Positions 8,428 through 17,987 are shown, counted from the stretch's first letter. The stretch: DNA of 64,000 nucleotides from DAOTUB01 sp034437455 (GCA_034437455.1 DAOTUB010000029.1:1-64000), one strand, 5' to 3'. The notes: generated by a model not told the origin, from the letters alone. Numbers and translations are program-made.

Positions 8428-10578
8428 ATGCGGACCAGGACGTTTACAGTAGAGGGATTGACTTGCATCGATTGCGCGGAAAGAATCCGGGCGGCCGTGG
8501 ATCAGGTGGAAGGAGTGGGGGACATCCAGATCGATCACCTGACCGGCACGCTGGCCGTTGCGCTGGCGGATCCTGAATTGCAGGCGGAAGAGATCGCCAA
8601 GGCGGTGAGGGCGGCAGGCTATGCGCTGTCCACCGATCACCGCCAGAAAGAGGGTGGGGCGCTCCTGAATTTTGCCCGCTTTATCTTTTCCAAGCGCGAG
8701 ACGAGGCTGACCGCCATCGCCGCCCTGCTGATGCTCTTGGGCATGGTCCTGACCGCCATCAACTACCCCGCCTACTGGGGGAGGGCGACTGGAATGGCTC
8801 TCTTTGCCGCCGCCATCGTCGTGGGCGGCGCCCCTCTGGCGCGCTATGCTTTCCAGGAGTTGTGGATCTCCCACAGCCTGGGGATCAACGCGCTGATGGT
8901 GATCGCGGTAACGGGCGCGATGCTCATCGGCGAGTGGGCCGAGGGGGCCATCGTGGTGGTGCTCTTTTCGCTGGGAGAGGCGCTGGAGGGATACGCCGCC
9001 GACCAGGCGCGGGGCGCGCTGGAGAGCCTCCTCGACCTGGCCCCGCCGGTGTCGCTCAAGCTCCTGCCCACCGGCGAGGTCCAGGAGACGCCGGTGGAGC
9101 GACTGGGGCTTGGCGACCGGGTGCTGATCCGTCCAGGGGATCGGGTCAGCGTGGACGGCGTGGTGCAGGCCGGGGAAAGCGCGGTAGACCAGGCCCCGAT
9201 CACCGGCGAGAGCGTGCCGGTGGAAAAGAAACCGGGCGACGAGGTCTTTGCCGGAACGATCAACACCTCCGGCGCGCTGGAGGTCGAGGTGACCCGGTTG
9301 GCGGCGGATAACACATTGAGCCGCATGGTGGCGCTGGTGCGAGAGGCGCAGTCGCGCCAGGCGCCGGTGCAGCGCTTCATCGATCGGTTCGCGCGCGTCT
9401 ACACGCCGACGGTGGCGGGGCTGGCGGTGCTGGTGGCCGTCGTGCCGCCGCTGCTTTTCGGGCAACCGTTCTGGGGAGACCACGGCTGGCTGATGCGGGC
9501 GTTGCAGATGTTGGTGATCGCCTGCCCCTGCGCGCTGGTGATCAGCACGCCCGTCAGCCTGGTGAGCGCGATGACGAACGCCGCCTCGCGGGGGGGGCTG
9601 ATCAAGGGTGGGCGGTACATGGAGGCGTTGAGCCGGGTCAGGGCCTTTGCCTTCGACAAGACCGGCACACTGACGAAAGGGCGTCCCGTCATCACGGACG
9701 TTGTGGACGTCTGCACCTGCGGGGAGTGCCCGGAGAACTGCGGCCTGGAACACGCCGCCTCGGTCGAGGCGCAATCCTCGCACCCGCTGGCGCTGGCCTT
9801 GCTGGCAGAGGCGGAGGCGAGGGGAGTGGCCGTGCATAACGCGCAGGATGTCACCCTGTTGAGCGGGCGAGGGATGGAGGGCAGGGTGAATGGCGCGTGG
9901 GTCACCGTCGCCAGCCACGCTCACTTTGACGAGTTTGTTCCGCACCAACCATCCGTTTGCCGGCAGGCCGACGAATTGGCCGACGAGGGCAAGACGGTCA
10001 TTATGGTCCGGCACGACGATGAGGTGTGTATGATGTTCGGCGCGGCGGATGCGCCGCGTCCCCACAGCCGCCAGACGCTCGCCGATCTGAGGGCCAGGGG
10101 CATTCACACCGTCATGCTGACCGGCGACAGTCCAGAAGTAGCAGAGAACATCGGTCGCCAGGTCGAGATCGACGAAGTGCGCGCTGGATTGTTGCCGGAG
10201 GAGAAGGTAGCGGCCGTCGCGGCGCTGGCGGAGGTGTATCAGAGCGTGGCGATGGTCGGCGATGGCGTGAACGACGCCCCGGCGCTGGCGCGGGCGGACG
10301 TGGGCATCGCGATGGGCGGCGCGGGTTCGGCCCAGGCGATGGAGACGGCGGACGTCGTATTGATGGGCGACGACCTGGCCCAGTTGCCCTTCGTTTTACA
10401 ACTCAGCCGTAAGACGCGGCGGACGGTGACGGCGAACATTGTCTTTGCGCTGGCGGTCAAGGCGGCGGTCTTTGCTCTGGCGGCGACGGGGCTGGCGACG
10501 TTATGGATGGCGATCGCGGCGGACGTCGGCGCGTCGCTGGCCGTGATCCTGAACGGCATGCGATTGCGCCGTATATGA
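8428..10578 (+). CDS. P1B-type heavy-metal ATPase (Zn/Cd/Pb type)
   Basis: 716 residues. Order of parts: N-terminal HMA domain with LTCIDCAERI (CxxC), transmembrane pairs, actuator loop with ITGESVPVEK, the metal-site CPC in IACPCALVIS, phosphorylation site FDKTGTLTKG, SSHPLAL, and GDGVNDAPAL, then two C-terminal membrane helices with the DVG-containing last helix typical of the P1B-2 (ZntA) group that exports Zn, Cd and Pb. An extra Cys cluster (VCTCGECPENCG) follows the phosphorylation site. ATG 8428 is preferred over an upstream TTG. A ZIP transporter follows two genes later, suggesting joint metal homeostasis. Confidence 0.92.
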   Translation: MRTRTFTVEGLTCIDCAERIRAAVDQVEGVGDIQIDHLTGTLAVALADPELQAEEIAKAVRAAGYALSTDHRQKEGGALLNFARFIFSKRETRLTAIAALLMLLGMVLTAINYPAYWGRATGMALFAAAIVVGGAPLARYAFQELWISHSLGINALMVIAVTGAMLIGEWAEGAIVVVLFSLGEALEGYAADQARGALESLLDLAPPVSLKLLPTGEVQETPVERLGLGDRVLIRPGDRVSVDGVVQAGESAVDQAPITGESVPVEKKPGDEVFAGTINTSGALEVEVTRLAADNTLSRMVALVREAQSRQAPVQRFIDRFARVYTPTVAGLAVLVAVVPPLLFGQPFWGDHGWLMRALQMLVIACPCALVISTPVSLVSAMTNAASRGGLIKGGRYMEALSRVRAFAFDKTGTLTKGRPVITDVVDVCTCGECPENCGLEHAASVEAQSSHPLALALLAEAEARGVAVHNAQDVTLLSGRGMEGRVNGAWVTVASHAHFDEFVPHQPSVCRQADELADEGKTVIMVRHDDEVCMMFGAADAPRPHSRQTLADLRARGIHTVMLTGDSPEVAENIGRQVEIDEVRAGLLPEEKVAAVAALAEVYQSVAMVGDGVNDAPALARADVGIAMGGAGSAQAMETADVVLMGDDLAQLPFVLQLSRKTRRTVTANIVFALAVKAAVFALAATGLATLWMAIAADVGASLAVILNGMRLRRI

Positions 10579-10597
10579 GTAAATGGGAGAAGAAAAT

Positions 10598-11101
10598 ATG
10601 GTGTCAAAAGATGCAACAGTGGCCGAGCTTTTCGAGCTGGCGATTGGCGCGGAAAAAGCCGCCGAGGAGATGTATAGTGGGTTAGCGGCCAAGTTTTCTC
10701 ACTATCCAGAGGTGGCGGACTTTTGGAAGCAGTACGCTGCTGAAGAAGCCGAGCATGCCGCGTGGTTAGAGCGTCTTCGAGAGAGACTGGACTTGGAACT
10801 GTCCGAGTCCGCCGACTCTTATGCCCTGAGGAATGCGCGCGCGGCGCTCAAGTTTTCGGTGGAGGATGCATTGGAAAAAGTCCAGGACCTGGAGGATGCC
10901 TATCAAGTGGCGAACGAGTTGGAAAACTCGGAGACGAACGCTGTCTTTGAATTTCTCATCACCCACTTTTCCCACGACGAAGAGACCCAATCTTTCTTGA
11001 AAGCTCAACTGAGCGATCACGTAGCCAAGTTGATGACCGGGTTCCCGATGCAGTTTCAAGACGCCAAGATGCGGTTGTCGGTTGAGGCAATGGAGGTTTG
11101 A
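10598..11101 (+). CDS. Ferritin-like diiron protein of the rubrerythrin type
   Basis: 167 residues beginning TVAELFELAIGAEKAAEEMYSG with the AAEEAEHAAWLERL (ExxH) motif and a second half containing NELENSETNAVFEFL and SHDEETQSFL. It has no rubredoxin domain. The ferritin-like rubrerythrin family includes many short proteins of this type tied to oxidative stress; the specific role is unknown. ATG 10598 has GGAGA at proper distance; ATG 10583 is the alternative. Confidence 0.75.
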   Translation: MVSKDATVAELFELAIGAEKAAEEMYSGLAAKFSHYPEVADFWKQYAAEEAEHAAWLERLRERLDLELSESADSYALRNARAALKFSVEDALEKVQDLEDAYQVANELENSETNAVFEFLITHFSHDEETQSFLKAQLSDHVAKLMTGFPMQFQDAKMRLSVEAMEV

Positions 11102-11183
11102 AAAGCTGTACTGCACCCGACTGTACCAATCTTAAATCACCAAATCTGAAATCAACACATCCTACATCAACGAGGGGGGTGAC

Positions 11184-11960
11184 GTGACATCTAACATTGG
11201 ATTTGCGTTGTTGCTTTCGGCCCTGGCCGGGCTATCTACGACGATTGGCAGCGTGCTGGCGTTGTTCGTTCGAAAACCCGGCTCGCGCCTGATGACGTTG
11301 ACGCTGGGGTTCTCCGGCGGAGTGATGATGCTCGTATCGTTTGTCGAGCTGTTGCCCGGCGGGATCGAGGTCCTTGGGTTCGCGACGGCCAACCTGGCCT
11401 TTTTTGGCGGTATGCTGGTCATGTTCCTGATTGACGCCTTGATCCCTCACGACTATATGGCCGAGCATCACCGCACCGAGGTAGGAGAGGACGACACAGC
11501 TATGAAGAGCCGGTTGCTCAAAGCGGGGTTGTTCGTCGCGCTTGGCCTGGGCATTCACAATTTCCCCGAGGGAATGGCTTCTTTTGCCACCACGCTGAGT
11601 GACCCTCAACTTGGTATCGCCATCGCCATCGCCATCGCGATCCACAATATCCCAGAGGGACTGGCTGTCTCGGCGCCCGTCTACGCGGCGACGGGAAGCC
11701 GGAGCAAAGCGTTCTGGTGGTCGTTCCTCTCGGGCGTGGCCGAGCCGGCGGGGGCGTTGCTGGCGGCGGCTGTCCTGTTGCCTTTTCTGACTGAGGCTCT
11801 GTTGGGTGGATTGCTTTCGGCAGTGGCGGGAATGATGGTCTTTATCTCGATCGATGAATTGTTGCCCATATCCCGCGCCTACGGGGAGGAGCATCTGAGC
11901 ATCGTCGGCGTCGTCGTGGGGATGGTAGTGATGTCGTTCAGCTTGTGGATGCTGAAATAG
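11184..11960 (+). CDS. zupT: ZIP-family zinc/metal transporter (ZupT-like)
   Basis: 258 residues with about eight membrane helices and the two ZIP metal-site motifs HNFPEGMASF and HNIPEGLAVS, plus a His-rich loop (HDYMAEHH). Imports Zn and other divalent metals into the cytosol. The GTG start at 11184 has a GAGGGGG ribosome site. Lies between metal-ATPase and stress genes. Confidence 0.92.
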   Translation: MTSNIGFALLLSALAGLSTTIGSVLALFVRKPGSRLMTLTLGFSGGVMMLVSFVELLPGGIEVLGFATANLAFFGGMLVMFLIDALIPHDYMAEHHRTEVGEDDTAMKSRLLKAGLFVALGLGIHNFPEGMASFATTLSDPQLGIAIAIAIAIHNIPEGLAVSAPVYAATGSRSKAFWWSFLSGVAEPAGALLAAAVLLPFLTEALLGGLLSAVAGMMVFISIDELLPISRAYGEEHLSIVGVVVGMVVMSFSLWMLK

Positions 11961-12080
11961 GGATGACGCGGAATGTCAATGTCTAGTGAGTTTGCGGAAT
12001 TGAGCGATTCATAGTACACTTCTCTTGATGACTTGACCTTTCCCTCCGCTGTGGCGAACCGTACAAAAGTACACCTGACG

Positions 12081-12770
12081 ATGAATGCATTTGAGCGTCT
12101 GATCATGCGTTTTCCTATTGGTACTTTGAGAAAGGTGGAGTATGCCTGGTTTGGTATGGTGGTGTTTTTTGTCTGGTCTCCATTGATTTCGGGTGTCCTG
12201 GCGATCTGCCTGTTGCTTAGCTTGATCGTACTCAAGGCGCAGCGTCATATATGGGAGGCAAACATCAGGCGGGATTGCCTGGCCAAGGGTGTGGAGCCGT
12301 ACATCGATCGTCCCACATCGCCGCTCACCTACCGGGGAATCAACTTGCTTTTTTTGTTATTGGCTGGTTTTGTGTTGGCTTATCTGTTCGGTGGCACAAT
12401 AGGATTATCGGGTGTACAATGGTTTCTGATCGTGGTAGGCTTCTCGATCCTTAAACTGGATGGGAAGCTATTTGGAATGCCCACGGTCTACATCGTCACC
12501 GAGCAGGGGATCGGGTTGGGACACGGCGACAAAAAGCTCTTTGTGCATTTCGATGAAATGGCTCAGGTGGTTAGGGTGCAAGACGCTGCGGCCGTTCCGG
12601 TTAATTGGAAGCTTTTCACACCGACCCGATCTGTGCGCGATGGGGTGCTCCTGGCCCCAAAGGATCGCACGGGTTTTACCCGGTTTGTCGATTGGATATT
12701 TCTGGCTCCCACAGACCGCGAACAGTTTTTGAAAGTTATTCCGCCTCATCTGGTCACTGACCATGTGTAA
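12081..12770 (+). CDS. Membrane protein of unknown function
   Basis: 229 residues from ATG 12081. Three hydrophobic segments (around GMVVFFVWSPLISGVLAICL, GINLLFLLLAGFVLAYL and GVQWFLIVVGFSIL) precede a soluble C-terminal region with a PH-like feel (VYIVTEQGIGLGHGDKK, FDEMAQVVRVQD). I do not recognise the family. Base composition is a little lower in GC than its neighbours. No clear ribosome site; a TTG at 12033 is the alternative. Confidence 0.5.
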   Translation: MNAFERLIMRFPIGTLRKVEYAWFGMVVFFVWSPLISGVLAICLLLSLIVLKAQRHIWEANIRRDCLAKGVEPYIDRPTSPLTYRGINLLFLLLAGFVLAYLFGGTIGLSGVQWFLIVVGFSILKLDGKLFGMPTVYIVTEQGIGLGHGDKKLFVHFDEMAQVVRVQDAAAVPVNWKLFTPTRSVRDGVLLAPKDRTGFTRFVDWIFLAPTDREQFLKVIPPHLVTDHV

Positions 12771-12815
12771 TATCAACGGGGCTGGTTACGATGGGAGGAA
12801 GGGAGACGATAGATC

Positions 12816-13742
12816 ATGGTAGAGCAACCATTCTCGGTCACGTTCTGGGGTGTTCGAGGCGGGTACCCCAAACCAGGACCGACGACGAACAAGTTCGGCG
12901 GCAACACCACGTGTATAGAAGTCCGGGCTGGCCGCCACTTGATCATCATTGACGCTGGCACCGGCATCATCGGTCTGGGCGAACACCTGATCGCTCAAAG
13001 CCGGGTTGAAGGAAAGCCGATCATCGCCACGATTCTCTTTACGCATACCCACCACGATCATACGTATGGCTTTCCTTTCTTCGCACCGTCGAATCTGGGA
13101 AGCAGCATCCTCTACATCTTTGGGCCGATGTTGCTCCATCAGGACCTGGACGCTGTCCTGGGACGCGCTATGTTGCCGTTGGTGTTCCCTGTCCGTCTGG
13201 ACGAACTGCGGTCCATGCGGATCATCCGCAACATATCCGAGACCGAGATGATCGTTTTTGACGAACCGGATGCGCCGCCGACGGTCTGCAACGCCTACCA
13301 CGAATACGAGACCAGCCCTCTGTGGGAAGTCAAGGTGAGGAGTATGCGGAGCTATGCCCACCCGCAAGGAGTCTTTATCTATCGAATCGAGGTGGGCGAC
13401 AGGAAACTGGTCATCGCCACCGACGTAGAGGGATATGCCGGCGGCGATAGGCGGTTGATCAAATTCGCCCGTGGAGCCGATCTGTTGATCCACGATGCCG
13501 AGTATACGGAGGAGGAATACCTGAATGGAAAACCTCCCAGGCAGGGGTGGGGGCACAGCACGTGGCAGATGGCGGTCGAGGTAGCCCAGGCTGCCGACGT
13601 GAAAAAATTGGCCCTCACACATCACAATACCCAGCACGACGACGCCTTCCTGGAAGAGGTGGAGCGACAGGCCCAGGCGCGTTTTCTGGGGGCTGTAGTC
13701 GCGCGCGAGGGGTTGACCATTGACCTCCAGCGCGAAGAGTGA
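12816..13742 (+). CDS. Metallo-beta-lactamase-fold hydrolase
   Basis: 308 residues with the MBL start FWGVRGGYPKPG, GGNTTCIEV, IIIDAGTGI, the metal motif THTHHDHTYGFPFF (HxHxDH), IATDVEGY and LALTHHNTQHDD at the end. The overall type is the RNase Z/PhnP/cyclic-phosphodiesterase-like MBL group, often found beside two-component or GAF proteins. Substrate unknown. Confidence 0.82.
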   Translation: MVEQPFSVTFWGVRGGYPKPGPTTNKFGGNTTCIEVRAGRHLIIIDAGTGIIGLGEHLIAQSRVEGKPIIATILFTHTHHDHTYGFPFFAPSNLGSSILYIFGPMLLHQDLDAVLGRAMLPLVFPVRLDELRSMRIIRNISETEMIVFDEPDAPPTVCNAYHEYETSPLWEVKVRSMRSYAHPQGVFIYRIEVGDRKLVIATDVEGYAGGDRRLIKFARGADLLIHDAEYTEEEYLNGKPPRQGWGHSTWQMAVEVAQAADVKKLALTHHNTQHDDAFLEEVERQAQARFLGAVVAREGLTIDLQREE

Positions 13743-13840
13743 ATTGAGGAATCAAGCCAGTTGTCCCTGTTCCGCAAGAGAGCCAAAGTGTCGATAGAGC
13801 GGTTGGTGTTTCGGGAACAAGTTTGAAGGAGGTGAGTGTC

Positions 13841-14014
13841 ATGACCGAGGTACTGAAGTGCGATAACTGTCACGAAGAGATCGAGGGAGAACCCATCCGT
13901 CGCGGCGACAAGGTCTATTGCTCCGATGCCTGTGCCTTTGAGGCCAGCCGGAGCACGGATTGCGGTGGGCGGGGCGATTCGATCACTGCTCAGCCGATCG
14001 TCGAACCGACGTAG
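13841..14014 (+). CDS. Small Cys-rich zinc-ribbon protein
   Basis: 57 residues, ATG 13841 with AAGGAGG upstream. Two CxxC/Cx3C pairs (KCDNCHEE, YCSDACAFE) resemble TRASH/metallothionein-like metal knuckles, followed by a flexible tail. It may bind Zn or another metal; function unknown. Confidence 0.65.
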   Translation: MTEVLKCDNCHEEIEGEPIRRGDKVYCSDACAFEASRSTDCGGRGDSITAQPIVEPT

Positions 14015-14066
14015 CGGGTGGGTAGTGTAAAGTATATGTATGATGGATTAGACAAGGAGGATGTTC

Positions 14067-14534
14067 ATGGCTGTTTTTACTGCTGCTGAAGCGCTCGAGA
14101 TGGCGATGGAGATCGAAGAGAATGGCGAACTGTTTTACAACCAGGCGGCCGAGCGAAGCGCCGACTCTGCGGTCAAGGCGCTTTTCGAGGACCTGGCCGT
14201 CCAGGAGCAAGGACACTACCAGGTGTTCCAAAAGATGCTGGGAGGGGTAGAGCCGGCGCTCGAATCGCCCGCGATCGAATACGACCAGTACGAGACCTAC
14301 CTCCACGTCGCCCTGGAAAACGCGCTGTTCGCCGGGCCGGAAAAGGCATTGACCCTGGCGAAGCAGGCCGAGGATCGAGAGACGGCTCTGCGGGCCGCGA
14401 TGGGCTTTGAGAAGGACACGCTCTTGTTCTTCTACGACCTGCGCGATATGGTGAGCGAAAAAGATCGAGATGCCGTCTCCGCCGTCATCCGCGAGGAGAA
14501 AAAGCACCTGCGCCGGTTGACAGAGATGCTCTAG
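14067..14534 (+). CDS. Ferritin-like (rubrerythrin-type) protein
   Basis: 155 residues. Helical bundle with AMEIEENGELFYNQAAERS, DLAVQEQGHYQVFQKML (ExxxH/QxxH region), AEDRETALRAAMGFEKDTLLFFYDL and REEKKHLRRLTEML (ExxxH). Typical of the short rubrerythrin-like ferritin family. It precedes the flavodiiron protein by 12 bases, so the two are probably co-transcribed. ATG 14067 is 6 bases from AAGGAGG; ATG 14061 sits directly on it. Confidence 0.78.
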   Translation: MAVFTAAEALEMAMEIEENGELFYNQAAERSADSAVKALFEDLAVQEQGHYQVFQKMLGGVEPALESPAIEYDQYETYLHVALENALFAGPEKALTLAKQAEDRETALRAAMGFEKDTLLFFYDLRDMVSEKDRDAVSAVIREEKKHLRRLTEML

Positions 14535-14546
14535 GAGGCTCCGATT

Positions 14547-15752
14547 ATGCCGCCCATTGAGATCAAACCCGACATCTACTGGATCGGCGTCAACGACCGC
14601 ACCACCGACTTGTTCGAGGGGCTGTGGCCCATCACCCAGGAGGGGGTCTCGTACAACGCCTACCTGATTGACGACGAGAAAAAGGCCATCGTGGATCTAT
14701 CGAAGGCGCTCAAGACGGACGAGTTCTTTGATCAGATCCACCAGGTGATGGACATTTCCCAGTTGGACTATGTCATCGTCAATCACATGGAACCGGACCA
14801 CTCCGGCGTGTTGCGCACGCTGCGGCGGATGGCGCCACAAACCACTCTCCTGGGCACCGAAAAGACCCGCGCGATGCTCGAATCGTTCTACGGCATCACC
14901 GAGGGCGTGCAGGTCGTCCAGGATGGAGAGACGCTGTCGTTGGGAAAGCACACGCTCCACTTTGTCTACACGCCCTTCGTCCACTGGCCCGAGACGATGA
15001 TGACTTATGAGACCAGCGAGCGTATCCTCTTTTCCTGCGACGCTTTTGGCAGCTACGGGGCCTTTCGCGGCGCCATCTTTGACGACGATTGCAGCAGCCA
15101 GGAGTTTTACACGCGGGAGGCCTTGCGCTACTATGTCAACATCGTGGCCGGGTTCAGCAGGCCGGTGCTGAAGGCGATCGCGAAACTGGCCGACGTGCCG
15201 GTTTCTATCATTGCTCCGTCTCACGGACTCGTCTGGCGGGAGAATCCCGGGCGCATCGTCGAGTTGTACACCCAGTGGGCCGAGTACGCCACCGGCCCCA
15301 CAGAGGTCGGCGTCACGCTGCTATACGGCTCGATGTACGGCAACACCGAGGCGATGATGAACGCCGTGGCGCAGGGCATCTCCCGCGAGGACGTGCCGCT
15401 GAGCATCTTTGACGTCACGCACACCCACGTCAGCTACATCCTGCCTGCCCTCTGGACCCAGCGCGGGGTGATGGTGGGCGCTCCCACGTACGAAGGCTCT
15501 CTCTTCCCTCCGATGGCCCAGGTGCTGGATATGGCGAACACGAAGCGCATTCGCAACAAGCAGGTCGCCCGCTTTGGCAGCTATGGGTGGAGCGGGGGGG
15601 CGCAGCGTCACTTTGAGCGGATCATCGAGCCGCTCAAATGGGAACTGATGGACTCCTTCGAGTTCGTCGGCAGCCCGACGGACGAGGAGCTGAGGCGCGG
15701 CGAGGAGTTGGGGGCGGAGTTTGCTCGGCTCGTCAAGGGGGTTGATGCGTAG
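14547..15752 (+). CDS. Flavodiiron protein (A-type flavoprotein, O2/NO reductase)
   Basis: 401 residues: N-terminal MBL-like diiron domain with NHMEPDHSG (His80, Glu82, Asp84, His85), FVHWPETMMTY, FSCDAFGSYG and PSHGLVWR, then a C-terminal flavodoxin domain starting at GVTLLYGSMYGNTEAMM. Reduces O2 to water (or NO to N2O) in the cytosol with electrons from rubredoxin. No fused rubredoxin, so the stand-alone rubredoxin at 1861 or 21752 may serve. Confidence 0.95.
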   Translation: MPPIEIKPDIYWIGVNDRTTDLFEGLWPITQEGVSYNAYLIDDEKKAIVDLSKALKTDEFFDQIHQVMDISQLDYVIVNHMEPDHSGVLRTLRRMAPQTTLLGTEKTRAMLESFYGITEGVQVVQDGETLSLGKHTLHFVYTPFVHWPETMMTYETSERILFSCDAFGSYGAFRGAIFDDDCSSQEFYTREALRYYVNIVAGFSRPVLKAIAKLADVPVSIIAPSHGLVWRENPGRIVELYTQWAEYATGPTEVGVTLLYGSMYGNTEAMMNAVAQGISREDVPLSIFDVTHTHVSYILPALWTQRGVMVGAPTYEGSLFPPMAQVLDMANTKRIRNKQVARFGSYGWSGGAQRHFERIIEPLKWELMDSFEFVGSPTDEELRRGEELGAEFARLVKGVDA

Positions 15753-15783
15753 CAAAGACCGAAATGGGAGAAGAGATGTGGAA

Positions 15784-16149
15784 ATGGCCACGTTGTCCAT
15801 CGCAGAGGAGACAGTGACTGGCTTGTGGCAGGCTGCCGATAGCTTGGGGACTACTGTTGAGATACTGGCTGATAAGGCGATCCGCCGTTACTTGCGTCAA
15901 GAGGCCGAGAAAAAGATCCGTCGCGAGGAACGTCACTTTCGCGCCCAGCACGTCCAGTTGTTAGAGCAGTACGCTGAGCAATTCGTTGCTATGCACGAGG
16001 GGCAGGTGATTGACTCGGACAGCGATGAACTGGCGCTGTACCTGCGTGTCCGCGAGAGATTCCCTTTGGTTGGCGTTCTCATCAAGCGGGTCACTCCTGT
16101 GCTTGATGAGATTTGGGTCATGCGTTCGCCGCGTCTTGAGTATGACTGA
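15784..16149 (+). CDS. Small DUF5678-like protein with ribbon-helix-helix-like N-terminus
   Basis: 121 residues. The first 45 (ATLSIAEETVTGLWQAADSLG, then a helical KAIRRYLRQEAE) look like an antitoxin-type ribbon-helix-helix; the C-terminal part (YAEQFVAMHEGQVIDSDSDE, FPLVGVLIKRV) resembles DUF5678. It overlaps the next gene in TGATG. The pairing with a retropepsin-like protein recurs at 48894-49552. ATG 15784 chosen; ATG 15745 is the alternative. Confidence 0.6.
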   Translation: MATLSIAEETVTGLWQAADSLGTTVEILADKAIRRYLRQEAEKKIRREERHFRAQHVQLLEQYAEQFVAMHEGQVIDSDSDELALYLRVRERFPLVGVLIKRVTPVLDEIWVMRSPRLEYD

Positions 16150-16556
16150 TGAAATTCGATACATATTCCTACAGCGAGAACTATGATCCTCCTATGCCGG
16201 TCGTTGGTGTCACGTTGGTGTCTCCCCACTCGGGCAAAGTGGTTGGTCCCGAGGTTGCTCTGGTTGATTCTGGGGCTGATGGTACATTGGTTCCGATTGA
16301 TTTACTGGAGCAGATTGGCGCTATCAGCATTGCTGCTGCCAGGTTGCGTTGGTTGTGGGGGGAAAGCCAGCCGGTGAACATCTACATCGTGCAACTCCAG
16401 ATCGGTTCTTATGTGCTTCCCAAGGCTCGGGTAGCTGGCGTGCCGTCCGATATAGACTTTATTCTAGGACGTGATGTGCTCAACCAGATGGTTCTCACAT
16501 TCGACGGTCCTGCTAGAACGATAGAAATACTAGTGCAAAGGGGAGAGGATGTCTGA
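16149..16556 (+). CDS. Retropepsin-like aspartyl protease-fold protein
   Basis: 135 residues of the clan AA aspartic protease fold: catalytic ALVDSGADGTLVP near residue 40, followed by hydrophobic strands and FILGRDVLNQM at the end, the usual ILG(R)D flap partner. Probably a homodimeric soluble peptidase. Start overlaps the upstream stop (TGATG), and its end overlaps the SDR gene by eight bases. Confidence 0.72.
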   Translation: MKFDTYSYSENYDPPMPVVGVTLVSPHSGKVVGPEVALVDSGADGTLVPIDLLEQIGAISIAAARLRWLWGESQPVNIYIVQLQIGSYVLPKARVAGVPSDIDFILGRDVLNQMVLTFDGPARTIEILVQRGEDV

Positions 16557-17268
16557 CAGTTTGCAGGACCGAGTGGTTCTGATCGGTGGAGCGACCGGGG
16601 CGCTGGGTTCTGCCGTGACGCGCGAGTTCGCCCAGACGGAGGCTCGTCTCGCCTTGACCTGCCAGTCGGAGCAGGCGTTGGAACGGCTGGTTGATGAGAT
16701 CGGTCTGCCCGCGGAGCGCGTCTTTGCCGCCACCGCCGATGTCACCCAACCCGATGAGGTCGAGAAGTTAGCGGCGGCCGTCATCGCGCGCTTTGGCCGC
16801 CTGGACGTGTTGCTGAACACCGTCGGCGGCTGGGCCGGCGGCAAGCCGGTGGAAAAGACCACCGTCGAGGAGTGGGAGCACATGTTGGCGCTCAACCTGC
16901 GCTCGGCGTTTCTCCTCTCGCGGGCCGTGTTGTCCCACATGCTCGAGTCCGGCTGGGGGCGCATCGTCCACGTCAGCTCCAAGACGGCGGTCGAGCCGCG
17001 CTCCAAGCAGGTCGGCTACGCCGTCTCCAAGATGGGGCTGATCGCCCTGGTCGAGGTCGTCGCCGCCGAGGTCAAGGGGAGCGGCGTCACCGCCAACGTG
17101 ATCCTGCCCAGCATCATAGACACGCCGGCCAATCGCAAGATGATGTCCAAGGTCGATCCGAGCAAGTGGGTGGAGCCGGAACAGATCGGCGCGACGATGC
17201 GGTTCCTCTGCTCCGACGCCGCTGCTTCGATCAACGGCGCGCGCGTCCCCATCTACGGCGCAGTCTAG
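16549..17268 (+). CDS. Short-chain dehydrogenase/reductase
   Basis: 239 residues of a classical SDR. Cofactor loop GGATGALGSAV, NTVGGWAGG in place of NNAG, active-site SSKT and YAVSKMG (Tyr-x-x-x-Lys), and a SIIDTPANRK segment as in enzymes with small carbonyl substrates. Cytosolic NAD(P)-dependent; substrate unknown. Confidence 0.88.
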   Translation: MSDSLQDRVVLIGGATGALGSAVTREFAQTEARLALTCQSEQALERLVDEIGLPAERVFAATADVTQPDEVEKLAAAVIARFGRLDVLLNTVGGWAGGKPVEKTTVEEWEHMLALNLRSAFLLSRAVLSHMLESGWGRIVHVSSKTAVEPRSKQVGYAVSKMGLIALVEVVAAEVKGSGVTANVILPSIIDTPANRKMMSKVDPSKWVEPEQIGATMRFLCSDAAASINGARVPIYGAV

Positions 17269-17288
17269 CCAGCAGTACGCAGACGTTC

Positions 17289-17957
17289 ATGACTATTGAC
17301 GAACGGGCATTGGCCCAACTGCCGCTCTTTGCCAGGCTCGGCGATGACGACCTGCGGGGGATCGCGCCGCGTGTTCGCGAGCGCGCCTTCTCGTCCGGCC
17401 AGACGATCGTGCTGGAAGGCGAGCCTTGTCGGGCTGTCTATTTTGTCGTCCGGGGCGTCGTGCGGAGCTACCGACTCTCTCGCGAGGGCCGCGAGCAGGT
17501 GTTGGCGTATCTCGGACCTGGCGGGCTATTCAATCTTGTCTCTGTGCTCGATGGCGAACCTGCCATGGTCAGTGTGGGGGGGGTGACGGAGGGCATGCTC
17601 TATGCTGTTCCCTGCGACCACTTTCGGTGGATCGTGCGCGAGTACCACGAGGCGGCGTTGGCCGTCACGGAGCGGTTGGCGTCTGATGTGCGGCAATTGA
17701 GCGACATGGTGGAGGACCTGGCGCTGCACACGGTGCGCGTTCGCCTGGCGCGTTTCTTGCTGACGCAGGCCGAGCATCCGCAGCCTCCATCCTTTCAGTG
17801 GACCCAGGCAGAGATCGCCGCGCACATCGGCACTGTGCGGGAGATGGTGGGGCGCACGCTGCGGACCTTTGCCGCCGACGGGTTGATTCGCCAGGAGCAG
17901 GGGCGGATCATTGTGAAGGATCGAGAGAGACTGGAGCGAGAAGCAGCAGGCGTGTAG
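17289..17957 (+). CDS. Crp/Fnr-family transcription regulator
   Basis: 222 residues: N-terminal cyclic-nucleotide-binding-like beta barrel (VLEGEPCRAVYFVVRGVVR, GPGGLFNLVSVLDGEP) and C-terminal winged helix (WTQAEIAAHIGTVREMVGRTL). No N-terminal Cys cluster of the FNR type; a single Cys occurs in EGEPC. It lies just upstream of the Fe-S/ferredoxin cluster and its duplicated promoter. Effector unknown. Confidence 0.88.
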   Translation: MTIDERALAQLPLFARLGDDDLRGIAPRVRERAFSSGQTIVLEGEPCRAVYFVVRGVVRSYRLSREGREQVLAYLGPGGLFNLVSVLDGEPAMVSVGGVTEGMLYAVPCDHFRWIVREYHEAALAVTERLASDVRQLSDMVEDLALHTVRVRLARFLLTQAEHPQPPSFQWTQAEIAAHIGTVREMVGRTLRTFAADGLIRQEQGRIIVKDRERLEREAAGV

Positions 17958-17974
17958 CAGACTGAAAAGTCTGC
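17957..17974 (+). terminator. Hairpin behind the Crp/Fnr gene
   Basis: GCAGACT (17957-17963) and AGTCTGC (17968-17974) form a 7-bp stem with a GAAA tetraloop, beginning at the stop codon. No following T-run, so termination is uncertain. Confidence 0.4.
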
Positions 17975-17987
17975 CCTACAAATAAAA

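Noticed and set aside
8404..10107. 567-codon - strand frame opposite the metal ATPase
   Set aside because: Shadow of a clearly coding P-type ATPase.
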